Below, one piece after another: positions 44,306 to 55,602 of a stretch of 57,413 nucleotides of DNA; position 1 is the first letter of the stretch, and each line of letters starts with the position of its first letter. The stretch lies in contig JANYKU010000056.1 in the NCBI GenBank assembly GCA_025358075.1, positions 1 through 57,413 of the forward strand, given 5' to 3'. The translations under genes were made by a program, and so were the position numbers. Origin of the DNA: Ilumatobacteraceae bacterium (lineage in GTDB: Bacteria > Actinomycetota > Acidimicrobiia > Acidimicrobiales > Ilumatobacteraceae). The notes under the pieces were generated by a model that saw nothing but the letters and a program-made list of their open reading frames with translations, was not told the origin of the DNA and ran no database searches.

Positions 44306-44374
44306 GGTTTCGTGGTAGGGTCAGCGACATGTACCACAGCGGCCGACCGCACTCATCTCGGTAGCCTCGCCACG

Positions 44375-47224
<2,850 letters not shown>

Positions 47225-47239
47225 GCGCTAGTCCACGCT

Positions 47240-48115
47240 TCAGCTGCCGCGGAGGCGCTTGCTCAACTCGTTGAGGCGCTGCTTCTCCGACTTGCTCAGC
47301 GAGTCCATTCCCGTGGCGCTGATCTTGTCGAGAAGATCGTCGAGCTCGCTCTGGTCCGCGGTGACCGAGACCTGCCCTCCCCACGGTCCGGCCACTACGG
47401 CAGGTCGACGACTTCGACGCGGCTGGCGGTTGCGGTGTGGCACGGAGATCTTCGGGATCCAGGGGAACTCGTCGAGCATGCCGACCGCTCTGGCAGCAAC
47501 CGCGCCGACGAGCAGCGAGACGACGAAGAACAGCAGACGTCGGCCGGCACGATCGCCGCTGAGCTGCAGAACCTCGGCGGCGACGTAGACGGCGCCGAGC
47601 ACCCAGGCCGGGATGCCGAAAAAGAATCTCACGTTCGGATACTGGGCAATGAACGTGAGTAGCACCACCAGTTGCACGGTGTGCACACCTGCTTGCGGGA
47701 GATCCAACAGCGTGCCGACCAGCCCGGGAATGAGGATGATCGTCGCCAAGTACCAGGCCATGCGCGTGCGCCCGACCTGGGCCTCGAGGCGCGAACCGAA
47801 GTACCACAGCACCGCCACCGCGACCAGCACCCAGAGCACCTGTTGGTCGAGGCCGTTGGCCAGTGGCCACGACACGACGCGCCACACCTGACCTGACGTG
47901 ACCTTGCTCGGATCAAGTGCGAGTCGTGTGAGAATCGGCTTGTCGACCGGCTCGAGCGCGTAGATGAACACCGACACGATGCACATCAGCGCCAGCAGTG
48001 CAGCAGAGCCGATCTCGACAGCGCCGACGCGGAACCATGGGTCGTTGGGTCCCCGTCGGTTGGGCTTGGAGTAAGCGAAGCGGCCGGCCACGAGGCAAAC
48101 CCTACCGCGGGACAC
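47240..48115 (-). CDS. Rhomboid-like polytopic membrane protein, probably protease-inactive
   Basis: The 291-aa protein has five or six hydrophobic segments in its first 200 residues and a basic, soluble tail ending in a charged helix (SKSEKQRLNELSKRL). The segment SKVTSGQVWRVVSWPLANG before the second span is typical of rhomboid-superfamily proteins. However, I see neither the GxSG serine motif nor the late catalytic His, so it is more like a pseudo-rhomboid. The GTG start is 27 nt from the divergent uvrC. Its C-terminal end abuts the convergent uvrA by 15 nt. Function unknown. Confidence 0.72.
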   Translation of the reverse strand: MSRGRVCLVAGRFAYSKPNRRGPNDPWFRVGAVEIGSAALLALMCIVSVFIYALEPVDKPILTRLALDPSKVTSGQVWRVVSWPLANGLDQQVLWVLVAVAVLWYFGSRLEAQVGRTRMAWYLATIILIPGLVGTLLDLPQAGVHTVQLVVLLTFIAQYPNVRFFFGIPAWVLGAVYVAAEVLQLSGDRAGRRLLFFVVSLLVGAVAARAVGMLDEFPWIPKISVPHRNRQPRRSRRPAVVAGPWGGQVSVTADQSELDDLLDKISATGMDSLSKSEKQRLNELSKRLRGS

Positions 48116-48142
48116 GGTGCGAGAGGCCTAGCCTCGATCTCG

Positions 48143-50020
48143 ATGGTACAGCGCCCGCCGACCGGCACGATTCCCGATTCACCAGGGTCGTATCAGTTCA
48201 AAGACGCGCTCGGGCGGGTGATCTACGTCGGCAAGGCGTCGAGTCTGCGGCAACGACTTTCCAACTACTTCCAGGACCCGCGGAACATGCACCCGCGGAC
48301 GGCGCAAATGGTGGCGACGGCCGAGTCGGTGGAGTGGATCGAGGTGCGCAACGAGGTCGAAGCACTGATGCTCGAGTACAGCCTCATCAAACAGCACCGT
48401 CCCCGATTCAACATCCGCCTCCGCGACGACAAGAGCTACCCATTCCTGGCCGTCACCCTCGACGAGCAGTTCCCTCGTGCACTGGTGATGCGCGGACGGA
48501 AGCGCAAGGGGACCAAGTACTTCGGCCCGTACGCCCACGCCTACGCCATTCGCGACACGCTCGACCTGCTGCTGCGTAGCTTCCCGATTCGCACCTGCAG
48601 TCCGGGCAAGTTCAACGAGCACCAACGACTGGGCAGGCCGTGCTTGCTCTTTCACATCGAGAAGTGCAGTGGCCCGTGTGTGGGCGAGATCGCCGAACCC
48701 GAGTACCGACAGTTGGTCACCGAGCTGTGCGACTTCCTCGAGGGCGACACCGACCAGATCGTCCAGCGGCTCGACGCCGAGATGCGTGCTGCCGCCAAGG
48801 AGTTGGAGTATGAGAGCGCGGCGCGCCTGCGCGATCGGCTCACCGCGGTGCATCGGGCGATCGAGAAGCAGCAGATGGTCGCCGAGCGCAGTGAGGACAT
48901 CGACGTGATCGGACTGGCCGAAGACGATCTCGAGGCTGCCGTTCAGATCTTCTACGTACGCAAGGGCCGCGTGGTCGGTCGCAAGGGCTTCGTCGTCGAC
49001 AAGGTCGAAGATCTCAGCCCCGGCGGTCTCATCAATCGCATCCTCGAGGAGCTGTATGGAGATGAGCCCCCGCTCGGAGTGCCGAAGCAGGTGCTCGTGC
49101 CGGTCGAACCGGAGGACCCGACCACGTACGAAGAGTGGCTGACACATGTTCGCGGTTCGAGGGTGCAGATCCGCGTGCCGATGCGTGGCGACAAGCGCGA
49201 CTTGCACGAGACGGTCACGCGAAATGCCAGGGAAGAGTTCGTGCGCCATCGATTGCGTCGCGCCGGCGACCACAATGCCCGCAGCCGGGCGTTGACCGAG
49301 TTGCAAGATCTGCTGGCACTGCCCGAGGCGCCATTGCGCATCGAGTGTTACGACATGGCTCACCTGCAAGGCAGCGACTACGTCGGATCAATGGTTGTTC
49401 TCGAAGATGGTCTGCCGAACAAGCGTGAATACCGTCGCTTCAAGGTCAGGGACGTACCTGGCAATGATGACTACGCGGCGATGGAAGAAGTGCTGACTCG
49501 ACGGCTGACCGCGTACCTCGACGAACGCGATCGTCCGTTGACCGAGCCAGGTCAGCGGCCCGGGAAGTTCTCCTATCCGCCCCAGCTCTTGTTGGTCGAC
49601 GGCGGCAAAGGTCAGTTGGCGGTGGCCGAACGCGTCGTGCGCTCCCTCGGCCTGTACGACGAGATCCCCATCGCCTCATTGGCGAAGCGTTTCGAAGAGG
49701 TCTACACGCCGGGCCGGAGCGAACCGGTGGAGGTGCCTCGCGGCAGCGAAGCGTTGTTCATGCTGCAGCGGATCCGCGACGAAGCCCATCGATTCGCAAA
49801 CACGTTCCACCGCGAGTTGCGTGGCAAGCGGATGACGGCCAGCTCGCTCGACGGCATACCCGGGCTCGGTGAGACCCGCAAGAAGAAGCTCGTCCAGGTG
49901 ATGGGTGGAGTGAATGCCGTCAAGAAGGCGTCACTCGAGGAGCTGAAGGCACAGTCGTTTCTGCCCGACGCTGTCGCCGAGGCCGTCCACGCCAAGTTTC
50001 ACCCGGGCACCGACCTGTAG
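48143..50020 (+). CDS. uvrC: Excinuclease ABC subunit C
   Basis: The 625-aa UvrC has the N-terminal GIY-YIG endonuclease (PGSYQFKD, then VIYVGKASSLRQRLSNYF), a cysteine cluster near CSPGKF..CLLFHIEKCSGPC, a UVR domain (LDAEMRAAAKELEYESAARLRDRL in pieces) and an RNase H-like nuclease domain. It ends in a helix-hairpin-helix pair (DGIPGLGETRKKKLVQ). It makes both cuts around the lesion. TAGCCT lies 8 nt before the ATG, so leaderless translation is likely; no LexA box is seen here. The last nine bases belong to a duplicated stretch (see 50012). Confidence 0.98.
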   Translation: MVQRPPTGTIPDSPGSYQFKDALGRVIYVGKASSLRQRLSNYFQDPRNMHPRTAQMVATAESVEWIEVRNEVEALMLEYSLIKQHRPRFNIRLRDDKSYPFLAVTLDEQFPRALVMRGRKRKGTKYFGPYAHAYAIRDTLDLLLRSFPIRTCSPGKFNEHQRLGRPCLLFHIEKCSGPCVGEIAEPEYRQLVTELCDFLEGDTDQIVQRLDAEMRAAAKELEYESAARLRDRLTAVHRAIEKQQMVAERSEDIDVIGLAEDDLEAAVQIFYVRKGRVVGRKGFVVDKVEDLSPGGLINRILEELYGDEPPLGVPKQVLVPVEPEDPTTYEEWLTHVRGSRVQIRVPMRGDKRDLHETVTRNAREEFVRHRLRRAGDHNARSRALTELQDLLALPEAPLRIECYDMAHLQGSDYVGSMVVLEDGLPNKREYRRFKVRDVPGNDDYAAMEEVLTRRLTAYLDERDRPLTEPGQRPGKFSYPPQLLLVDGGKGQLAVAERVVRSLGLYDEIPIASLAKRFEEVYTPGRSEPVEVPRGSEALFMLQRIRDEAHRFANTFHRELRGKRMTASSLDGIPGLGETRKKKLVQVMGGVNAVKKASLEELKAQSFLPDAVAEAVHAKFHPGTDL

Positions 50021-50163
50021 CGATTTCGGGCTACGAGATGAGGAGGCATCCGTGGAGGAGCGTTCCTGAACCGCTCCCGCGCCCACTGCCGAGAGATCCC
50101 GAGCAGTCGACTGACTCGCCCCCAGTCGTATCCCTCCCGTCGCGCCACCGCCACGGCCCGCAT
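49999..50163 (-). pseudogene. Truncated copy of the HTH gene
   Basis: This reverse stretch encodes MRAVAVARREGYDWGRVSRL, then LGISRQWARERFRNAPP, almost identical to the C-terminal half of the HTH protein at 50335-50673. The N-terminal half is missing: 178 bp present in the intact copy are absent here. An ATG at 50163 could still give a 54-aa HTH-only peptide, and its stop lies inside the uvrC coding end. It is either a decayed duplicate or a mini-repressor. Confidence 0.75.
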
Positions 50164-50215
50164 CGTGCGGGCAACCTGCCTGGGCGATCCGCCGACACTT
50201 GGTCGGTATTCACGG

Positions 50216-50260
50216 CATCGACAGGTCCACCTGCCGCTTCGACAGATGGACCTGTCGATG
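50216..50260. repeat. 45-nt perfect hairpin inserted in copy A leader
   Basis: CATCGACAGGTCCA (50216-50229) and TGGACCTGTCGATG (50247-50260) are perfect 14-bp arms around a 17-nt loop. The corresponding place in copy B has none of this, so it looks like an inserted palindromic element or a miniature repeat. No target duplication is obvious. Confidence 0.7.
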
Positions 50261-50334
50261 GGCGGAATTTGTGTAGTGTGCCCTGAGGCGAGTGCTCCAC
50301 CCACGCCGAGTTTCACCAAGGCACGGCGTCGTCG

Positions 50335-50673
50335 TCATCCTGAGCTCGTGCGGCACCCGAGCGGAGTTGCTTCGATCAGGCGCTCAGTTGCGACTTGCTC
50401 TGACCTGTAGCGATTTCTGGCAACGAGATGAGGTGGCATCCGTGGGGGAGCGTTCTTGAACCGCTCGCGCGCCCACTGGCGGGAGATGCCGAGCAGACGA
50501 CTGACTCGCCCCCAGTCGTATCCCTCCCGTCGCGCCACCGCTACGGCTCGCTCCGTCAGCCACTCCACCTCGTCCTTCAAGTCGCGTGCGGCGATCAACG
50601 CCGCCTTGGCGTCGCTTCCCAACGCTCGATCGACCATCCCTACCAAGTCGTCGCGGACCCGGTTCGCTGTCAT
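50335..50673 (-). CDS. Small helix-turn-helix protein
   Basis: The 112-aa protein starts MTANRVRDDLVGMVDRALG, followed by a long helix (AKAALIAARDLKDEVEWLTERAVAVARREG in pieces) and a clear HTH, YDWGRVSRLLGISRQWARERF. The W-x-x-V-x-x-x-L-G-x-S-R-Q pattern is common in small actinobacterial DNA-binding proteins of unknown role. The ATG has GAGGGG 7 nt upstream. The long leader (to 50840) is shared with the divergent methyltransferase. A truncated copy lies next to uvrC. Targets unknown. Confidence 0.8.
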   Translation of the reverse strand: MTANRVRDDLVGMVDRALGSDAKAALIAARDLKDEVEWLTERAVAVARREGYDWGRVSRLLGISRQWARERFKNAPPRMPPHLVARNRYRSEQVATERLIEATPLGCRTSSG

Positions 50674-50840
50674 GTTGCTTCCCCTCTCGTTCGGTGGGGA
50701 AGCCGCCCGGCGGACCATATCGACGCCGCATCGTGCGGGCAACCTGCGGGTGATCCGCCGACACTCGGTCCGTATTCGCTGGGTGGAATTTGTGTGTTGT
50801 TCCCCGAGGCGTGTGCTCGACCCACGCCTACGATCTCCAT

Positions 50841-51563
50841 GTGAGCGACCGGAGCTTGTGGGAGACCCACGCGAACTGGTGGATCGAGGGCTTCACCGAC
50901 GGCGCCGACCCGGAGTACGAGGAACAGATCCTCCCGCTTGCTGCATCCGAGCTCGCTTCGGCGCGACGGGTGCTCGATGTCGGCTGCGGCGACGGTCAGA
51001 TCAGCAGGCTTGCCGCCCGCTTGGGTGCCGACGTCGTCGGGATCGACCCGACGTGGAACTGCGTCAGCGTCGCCGCTCAACGCGGCGGTGCTTCGTTCGC
51101 TCGTGCCGAAGCCGCGGCGTTGCCGTTTGCCGACGCGTGCTTCGATGCCGTCGTGGCCTGCCTCGTCTTCGAGCACATCCGCGAGGTCGACGATGCAATC
51201 GCTGAAGTTGCCCGAGTGCTGGAGCCCGGCGGACTCTTTTGCTTCTTCCTCAACCATCCACTGCTGCAAACTCCGAACAGCGGCTGGATCGACGACCACA
51301 TCCTCGACCCACCCGAGCAGTACTGGCGGATCGGCGCCTACCTGGTCGAGGAGGAGAGCGACGAAGAGGTCGAAAAGGACGTGTTCATCCCGTTCATCCA
51401 CCGGCCGCTCAGTCGCTATGTCAACGCGTTGGCCGAGAACGGTCTACTGATCGAGCGCATGCTGGAGCCGGCGCCGCCCGACGGGTTCCTGGAGTTGGCC
51501 GACGAGTATCTGGACGCCGCAACGATCCCCAGATTGCTGTATCTCCGCACTCGCAAACTTTAG
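50841..51563 (+). CDS. SAM-dependent class I methyltransferase
   Basis: The 240-aa protein has motif I VLDVGCGDGQIS, an acidic strand end in VGIDPTW, motif LPFADACFDAVVACLVFEH and ARVLEPGGLFCFF, all typical of UbiE/COQ5-like or generic class I methyltransferases. The GTG start lies 6 nt after TACGAT, suggesting leaderless translation. It is inserted between uvrC and rapZ, where related genomes usually have no such gene (from general knowledge). Substrate unknown. The following rapZ starts 18 nt after its stop. Confidence 0.88.
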   Translation: MSDRSLWETHANWWIEGFTDGADPEYEEQILPLAASELASARRVLDVGCGDGQISRLAARLGADVVGIDPTWNCVSVAAQRGGASFARAEAAALPFADACFDAVVACLVFEHIREVDDAIAEVARVLEPGGLFCFFLNHPLLQTPNSGWIDDHILDPPEQYWRIGAYLVEEESDEEVEKDVFIPFIHRPLSRYVNALAENGLLIERMLEPAPPDGFLELADEYLDAATIPRLLYLRTRKL

Positions 51564-51581
51564 GCAATACGATCGTTCCGA

Positions 51582-52430
51582 GTGGCCGACATCGTGCTGA
51601 TCACCGGGTTGTCCGGCGCCGGGCGTTCCGCCGCCGCTGCCGTGCTCGAAGACCTCGGCTGGTACGTGATCGACAACCTTCCGACGTCGTTGGTCGACAC
51701 CATCGTCGAGTTGGCCAGCAAACCAGGCAGTGCGATCGAACGGCTGGCGCTGGTGTCCGGCCGCCAGCACGTCGATCTGCTTCCGAAGGTCGCCGCGCTG
51801 CGAGCCGATGGTCACCGAGTGCGCATTGTCTTCCTCGACGCCACCACCGCCGAGTTGGTGAAGCGCTACGACTCATCGCGGCGCAAGCACCCGCTCGACG
51901 CCGAGGCCCAAGGCCTGGTCGAAGCGATCGAGCTGGAGCGTTCCCTCCTCGATCCGGTGAGAGATGCTGCCGATCTGGTGATCGACACGACCGATCTCAA
52001 CATCCACCAACTGCGCGCCAAGCTGATCGCTGCTTTTGACCAAGCCGGCAACGACCAACGCCTGCAGATCGCCATCGAGAGCTTTGGGTACAAGTACGGC
52101 CTGCCGCTCGACGCCGACATCATCATGGACGTCCGCTTTCTTCCGAATCCGCATTGGGAGGAGGAGCTTCGACCGTTGACGGGGCACGATCCTGCCGTGC
52201 GCGACTTCGTCCTCGAACGGTCTCACGCGTCGCATTTCCTCGACCAGTTCGAGGCGATGATGGTCTCACTGATACCGGCGTACGAGGCCGAGGGGAAGAG
52301 CTACTTGACCATTGCGATGGGCTGCACCGGCGGTCGCCACCGCAGCGTTGCCGTCGCCGAAGACCTCGCAGCCCGGCTGCGGCGGCGTGGCATCGCGGTG
52401 ACGACGGGTCATCGCGACATCGGTCGCTGA
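51582..52430 (+). CDS. rapZ: RNase adapter protein RapZ (YvcJ family)
   Basis: The 282-aa protein has the P-loop ITGLSGAGRSAAAAVLED (Arg replacing the usual Lys, as often in actinobacteria), GWYVIDNLP, FLDATTAELVKRY, RRKHPL and the C-terminal GCTGGRHRSVAVAE that binds a nucleotide or sugar phosphate. RapZ binds RNA in E. coli; in actinobacteria its role is less clear. TACGAT lies 8 nt before the GTG start. The usual downstream partners yvcK and whiA are absent here; gap follows instead. Confidence 0.96.
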   Translation: MADIVLITGLSGAGRSAAAAVLEDLGWYVIDNLPTSLVDTIVELASKPGSAIERLALVSGRQHVDLLPKVAALRADGHRVRIVFLDATTAELVKRYDSSRRKHPLDAEAQGLVEAIELERSLLDPVRDAADLVIDTTDLNIHQLRAKLIAAFDQAGNDQRLQIAIESFGYKYGLPLDADIIMDVRFLPNPHWEEELRPLTGHDPAVRDFVLERSHASHFLDQFEAMMVSLIPAYEAEGKSYLTIAMGCTGGRHRSVAVAEDLAARLRRRGIAVTTGHRDIGR

Positions 52431-52474
52431 CGGAATCGGAGACCTGGTCACGGCGGGCTAGCCTCCTTTGCTTG

Positions 52475-52494
52475 ATGAGAAAGGACCGCCCCTC

Positions 52495-52498
<4 letters not shown>
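52475..52498 (+). CDS. Possible 7-residue leader peptide coupled to gap
   Basis: ATG at 52475 opens MRKDRPS, ending in TGA that overlaps the gap ATG by four bases (ATGA). A TAGCCT box ends ten bases before this ATG, so the transcript would begin just ahead of it. Its purine-rich second and third codons (AGA AAG GA) also form the gap ribosome site, which is the simpler explanation for the sequence. Translation is unproven. Confidence 0.35.
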
Positions 52499-53513
<1,015 letters not shown>

Positions 53514-53517
<4 letters not shown>

Positions 53518-54626
53518 GCCACATCCCCACGCTCGCCGATCTCGGCGATGTGGGCGGTAAGCGGGTGTTGGTACGCACCGATTTCAACGTCCCGATGGAC
53601 AACGGTGTCATCACTGACGACTTCCGCATTCGCTCGGCCCTGCCGACGATCGAATGGTTGACCAGCCGCGGCGCCCATGTGGTGTGCGCATCGCACCTCG
53701 GTCGGCCAAAGGGCAAGCCGGATCCGAAGTACTCGATGGATGCTGTCAGGGCACGTCTCGCCGAGCTTGCTCCGGGGGTCGAACTGATGGAGAACCTGCG
53801 CTACAACCCGGGTGAGGAGGGCAACGATCCGCAGTTCGTCGCCTCGCTGATCCAGGGCATCGACGCCTACGTCGATGACGCCTTTGGCGCCTGCCATCGA
53901 GCTCACGCCTCGATCGTCGGCCCGCCACGCACGTTGCCGTCTGCGATGGGTCTGCTCATGCAGCGAGAGGTCGAAGTGCTGCTCGGGTTGCGCAACAATC
54001 CGAAGCGACCCTTCGTGGCCGTGCTCGGTGGTGCCAAGATCAGCGACAAGCTCGGAGTGGTCGAGGCGCTGTTGAACGTCGTCGATGCCCTGGTCATCGG
54101 TGGGGCGATGTGCTTCACGTTCCTCGTAGCTCGTGGCTACCCGATCGGCGATTCGTTGTGGGAGCCCGATCAGGTCGAGACGTGCAAACGCCTGTTGGCC
54201 GACTCGGCGTCGAACGGCAAGACCATCCATCTCCCGGAGGATCTCGTCGGCCTCGATGCCGCTGGTAACTTTGCGACGTTCGGTGTTCGTCTGCCCGATG
54301 GCGCCAAGGGCCTCGACATCGGGCCCGGCACAGCTGCAGCATTCAGCGATGTGATCATGGATGCCCGCACGGTTTTCTGGAACGGGCCGATGGGCATGTT
54401 CGAAGACCCACGGTTCGAGGCGGGCACACGTACCGTCGCGCAAGCGATGGCCGATACGAAGGCGTTCACAGTGGTCGGCGGTGGCGATAGCGCCGCGGCG
54501 CTGGCGCAGTTCGGCCTCGATCACGATGTCGATCACGTGTCCACCGGCGGCGGCGCGTCGTTGGAGCTCTTGGAGTACGGAGATCTTCCTGGGCTCGAGG
54601 CGCTGCGAGCAGCCCCCAATGCGTAA
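53514..54626 (+). CDS. pgk: Phosphoglycerate kinase, short form
   Basis: The product has VLVRTDFNVPMDNGVITDD, CASHLGRPKG, ENLRYNPGEEGND, LGGAKISDKLGVVE, GGAMCFTFL, VFWNGPMGMFE and GGGDSAAALAQFG, giving a full active site. At 370 aa it is about 20-30 residues shorter than typical PGKs. The gap lies in the N-domain just before ENLRY, where LAELAPGVELMENLR is contracted. Coupled to gap by ATGA; its last codons overlap tpiA by eight bases. Confidence 0.98.
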
Positions 54627-55386
54627 GCCGCTCATCTCCGCCAACTGGAAGATGAACCTCAATCACTTCGAGGCGATCCAAGGCGTTCAGAAGCTGGCCT
54701 ATCTGGTGGGCAAGGACGATTTCGAGCACGTCGACGTCAGCATCCATCCACCGTTCACCGACATCCGCAGCGTTCAAACCGTGATCGATGCCGACAAGCT
54801 CAAGTTCGCTGTCGGCGCGCAGCACTGTCACTGGGAGGACAAGGGCGCGTTCACCGGCGAGGTGTCGCCGGTGTTCCTCGCCAAGCTCAACGTTCGCTAT
54901 GTCATCGTCGGTCACAGCGAGCGGCGGCAACTGTTCGGCGAGACCGACGAACTGGTCGCCAAGAAGGTGCGCGCCGTTCAGCGACATTCGATGACACCGA
55001 TACTCTGCGTCGGCGAGACGCTCGAAGAACGCGAAGCCGGGGAGACGCAATCCAAGGTGCTCGGCCAGATTCGAGCGGCGTTGACCGGCCTCGACTCGGC
55101 GACCGTCGGCGTGCTCGTTGTCGCCTACGAACCGATCTGGGCGATCGGCACCGGTCGCACCGCAACCTCCGACGATGCGCAGCAGATGTGTGCGGCCATT
55201 CGGGAGAGCGTCGCCGAGATCTCGGGCCGCGAGGCCGCCGATTCGATACGGATCCAGTACGGCGGAAGCGTGAAATCGTCGAACATCGCCGAACTGATCG
55301 CCCAACCGGACATCGACGGAGCCCTGGTCGGGGGAGCAAGTCTCGACCCCGATGAGTTCGCCCGAATCTGCAAGCTTGGCGCATAG
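54619..55386 (+). CDS. tpiA: Triose-phosphate isomerase
   Basis: The 255-aa TIM barrel has the catalytic Lys in ANWKMN, His in VGHSERR, Glu in AYEPIWAIGTG, and the phosphate-binding IQYGGSVKS and GALVGGASL loops. The ATG at 54619 lies within the pgk end (8-nt overlap), completing the gap-pgk-tpiA operon. No secG follows, although it often does in related operons. Confidence 0.98.
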   Translation: MRKPLISANWKMNLNHFEAIQGVQKLAYLVGKDDFEHVDVSIHPPFTDIRSVQTVIDADKLKFAVGAQHCHWEDKGAFTGEVSPVFLAKLNVRYVIVGHSERRQLFGETDELVAKKVRAVQRHSMTPILCVGETLEEREAGETQSKVLGQIRAALTGLDSATVGVLVVAYEPIWAIGTGRTATSDDAQQMCAAIRESVAEISGREAADSIRIQYGGSVKSSNIAELIAQPDIDGALVGGASLDPDEFARICKLGA

Positions 55387-55602
55387 TCGCCGCTCAGCGA
55401 GCCGGAATATTCCGCCCGACTTTTCGTACAATCGGAATGCGGCTGCTGTTCGTGCGTATACAACAGTGGTATGTTGGCGGCGCTCGCTCCGATCGGGGAG
55501 GACGGAGCGAGAGTGTGGTCGATCTTCCCGACGAGCCGTCCGCTTGCCTTGTCGTTCGACCGAGACCCACCTCCCTCCGTTTCACATAGGAGGAACATCC
55601 AC
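55387..55602. promoter_or_regulatory. Intergenic leader upstream of the terminal lipoprotein gene
   Basis: These 216 nt hold no gene. A 12-bp palindrome CGGAATATTCCG (55403-55414) follows tpiA. TATGTT at about 55469 is a possible -10. A hairpin CTCGCTCC-N13-GGAGCGAG (55483-55511) would lie in a 5' leader of about 120 nt. TAGGAGGAAC at 55587-55596 is the ribosome site. The long leader contrasts with the leaderless genes elsewhere; no known riboswitch was recognised. Confidence 0.45.

Larger units (their letters stand above)
50012..50828. repeat. Imperfect tandem duplication (copy A 50012-50307, copy B 50402-50828)
   Basis: Both copies begin GACCTGTAGCGATTTC, where TAG is the uvrC stop in copy A. 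They share the HTH-coding segment and an upstream leader (GCATCGTGCGGGCAACCTGC and later GGAATTTGTGT). Copy A lacks 178 bp (matching 50551-50728) and instead carries a 45-nt hairpin absent from copy B. About 95 nt of unique sequence separates them. The event copied the HTH gene with its leader next to uvrC. Confidence 0.8.

Noticed and set aside
50335..50673. The HTH gene as the antitoxin of a toxin-antitoxin pair
   Set aside because: No small partner gene is coupled to it; the divergent neighbour is a methyltransferase with a full SAM-binding motif.
55483..55511. The hairpin in the lipoprotein leader as a riboswitch
   Set aside because: A simple 8-bp stem with no conserved aptamer sequence that I can recognise; it may just be leader structure.
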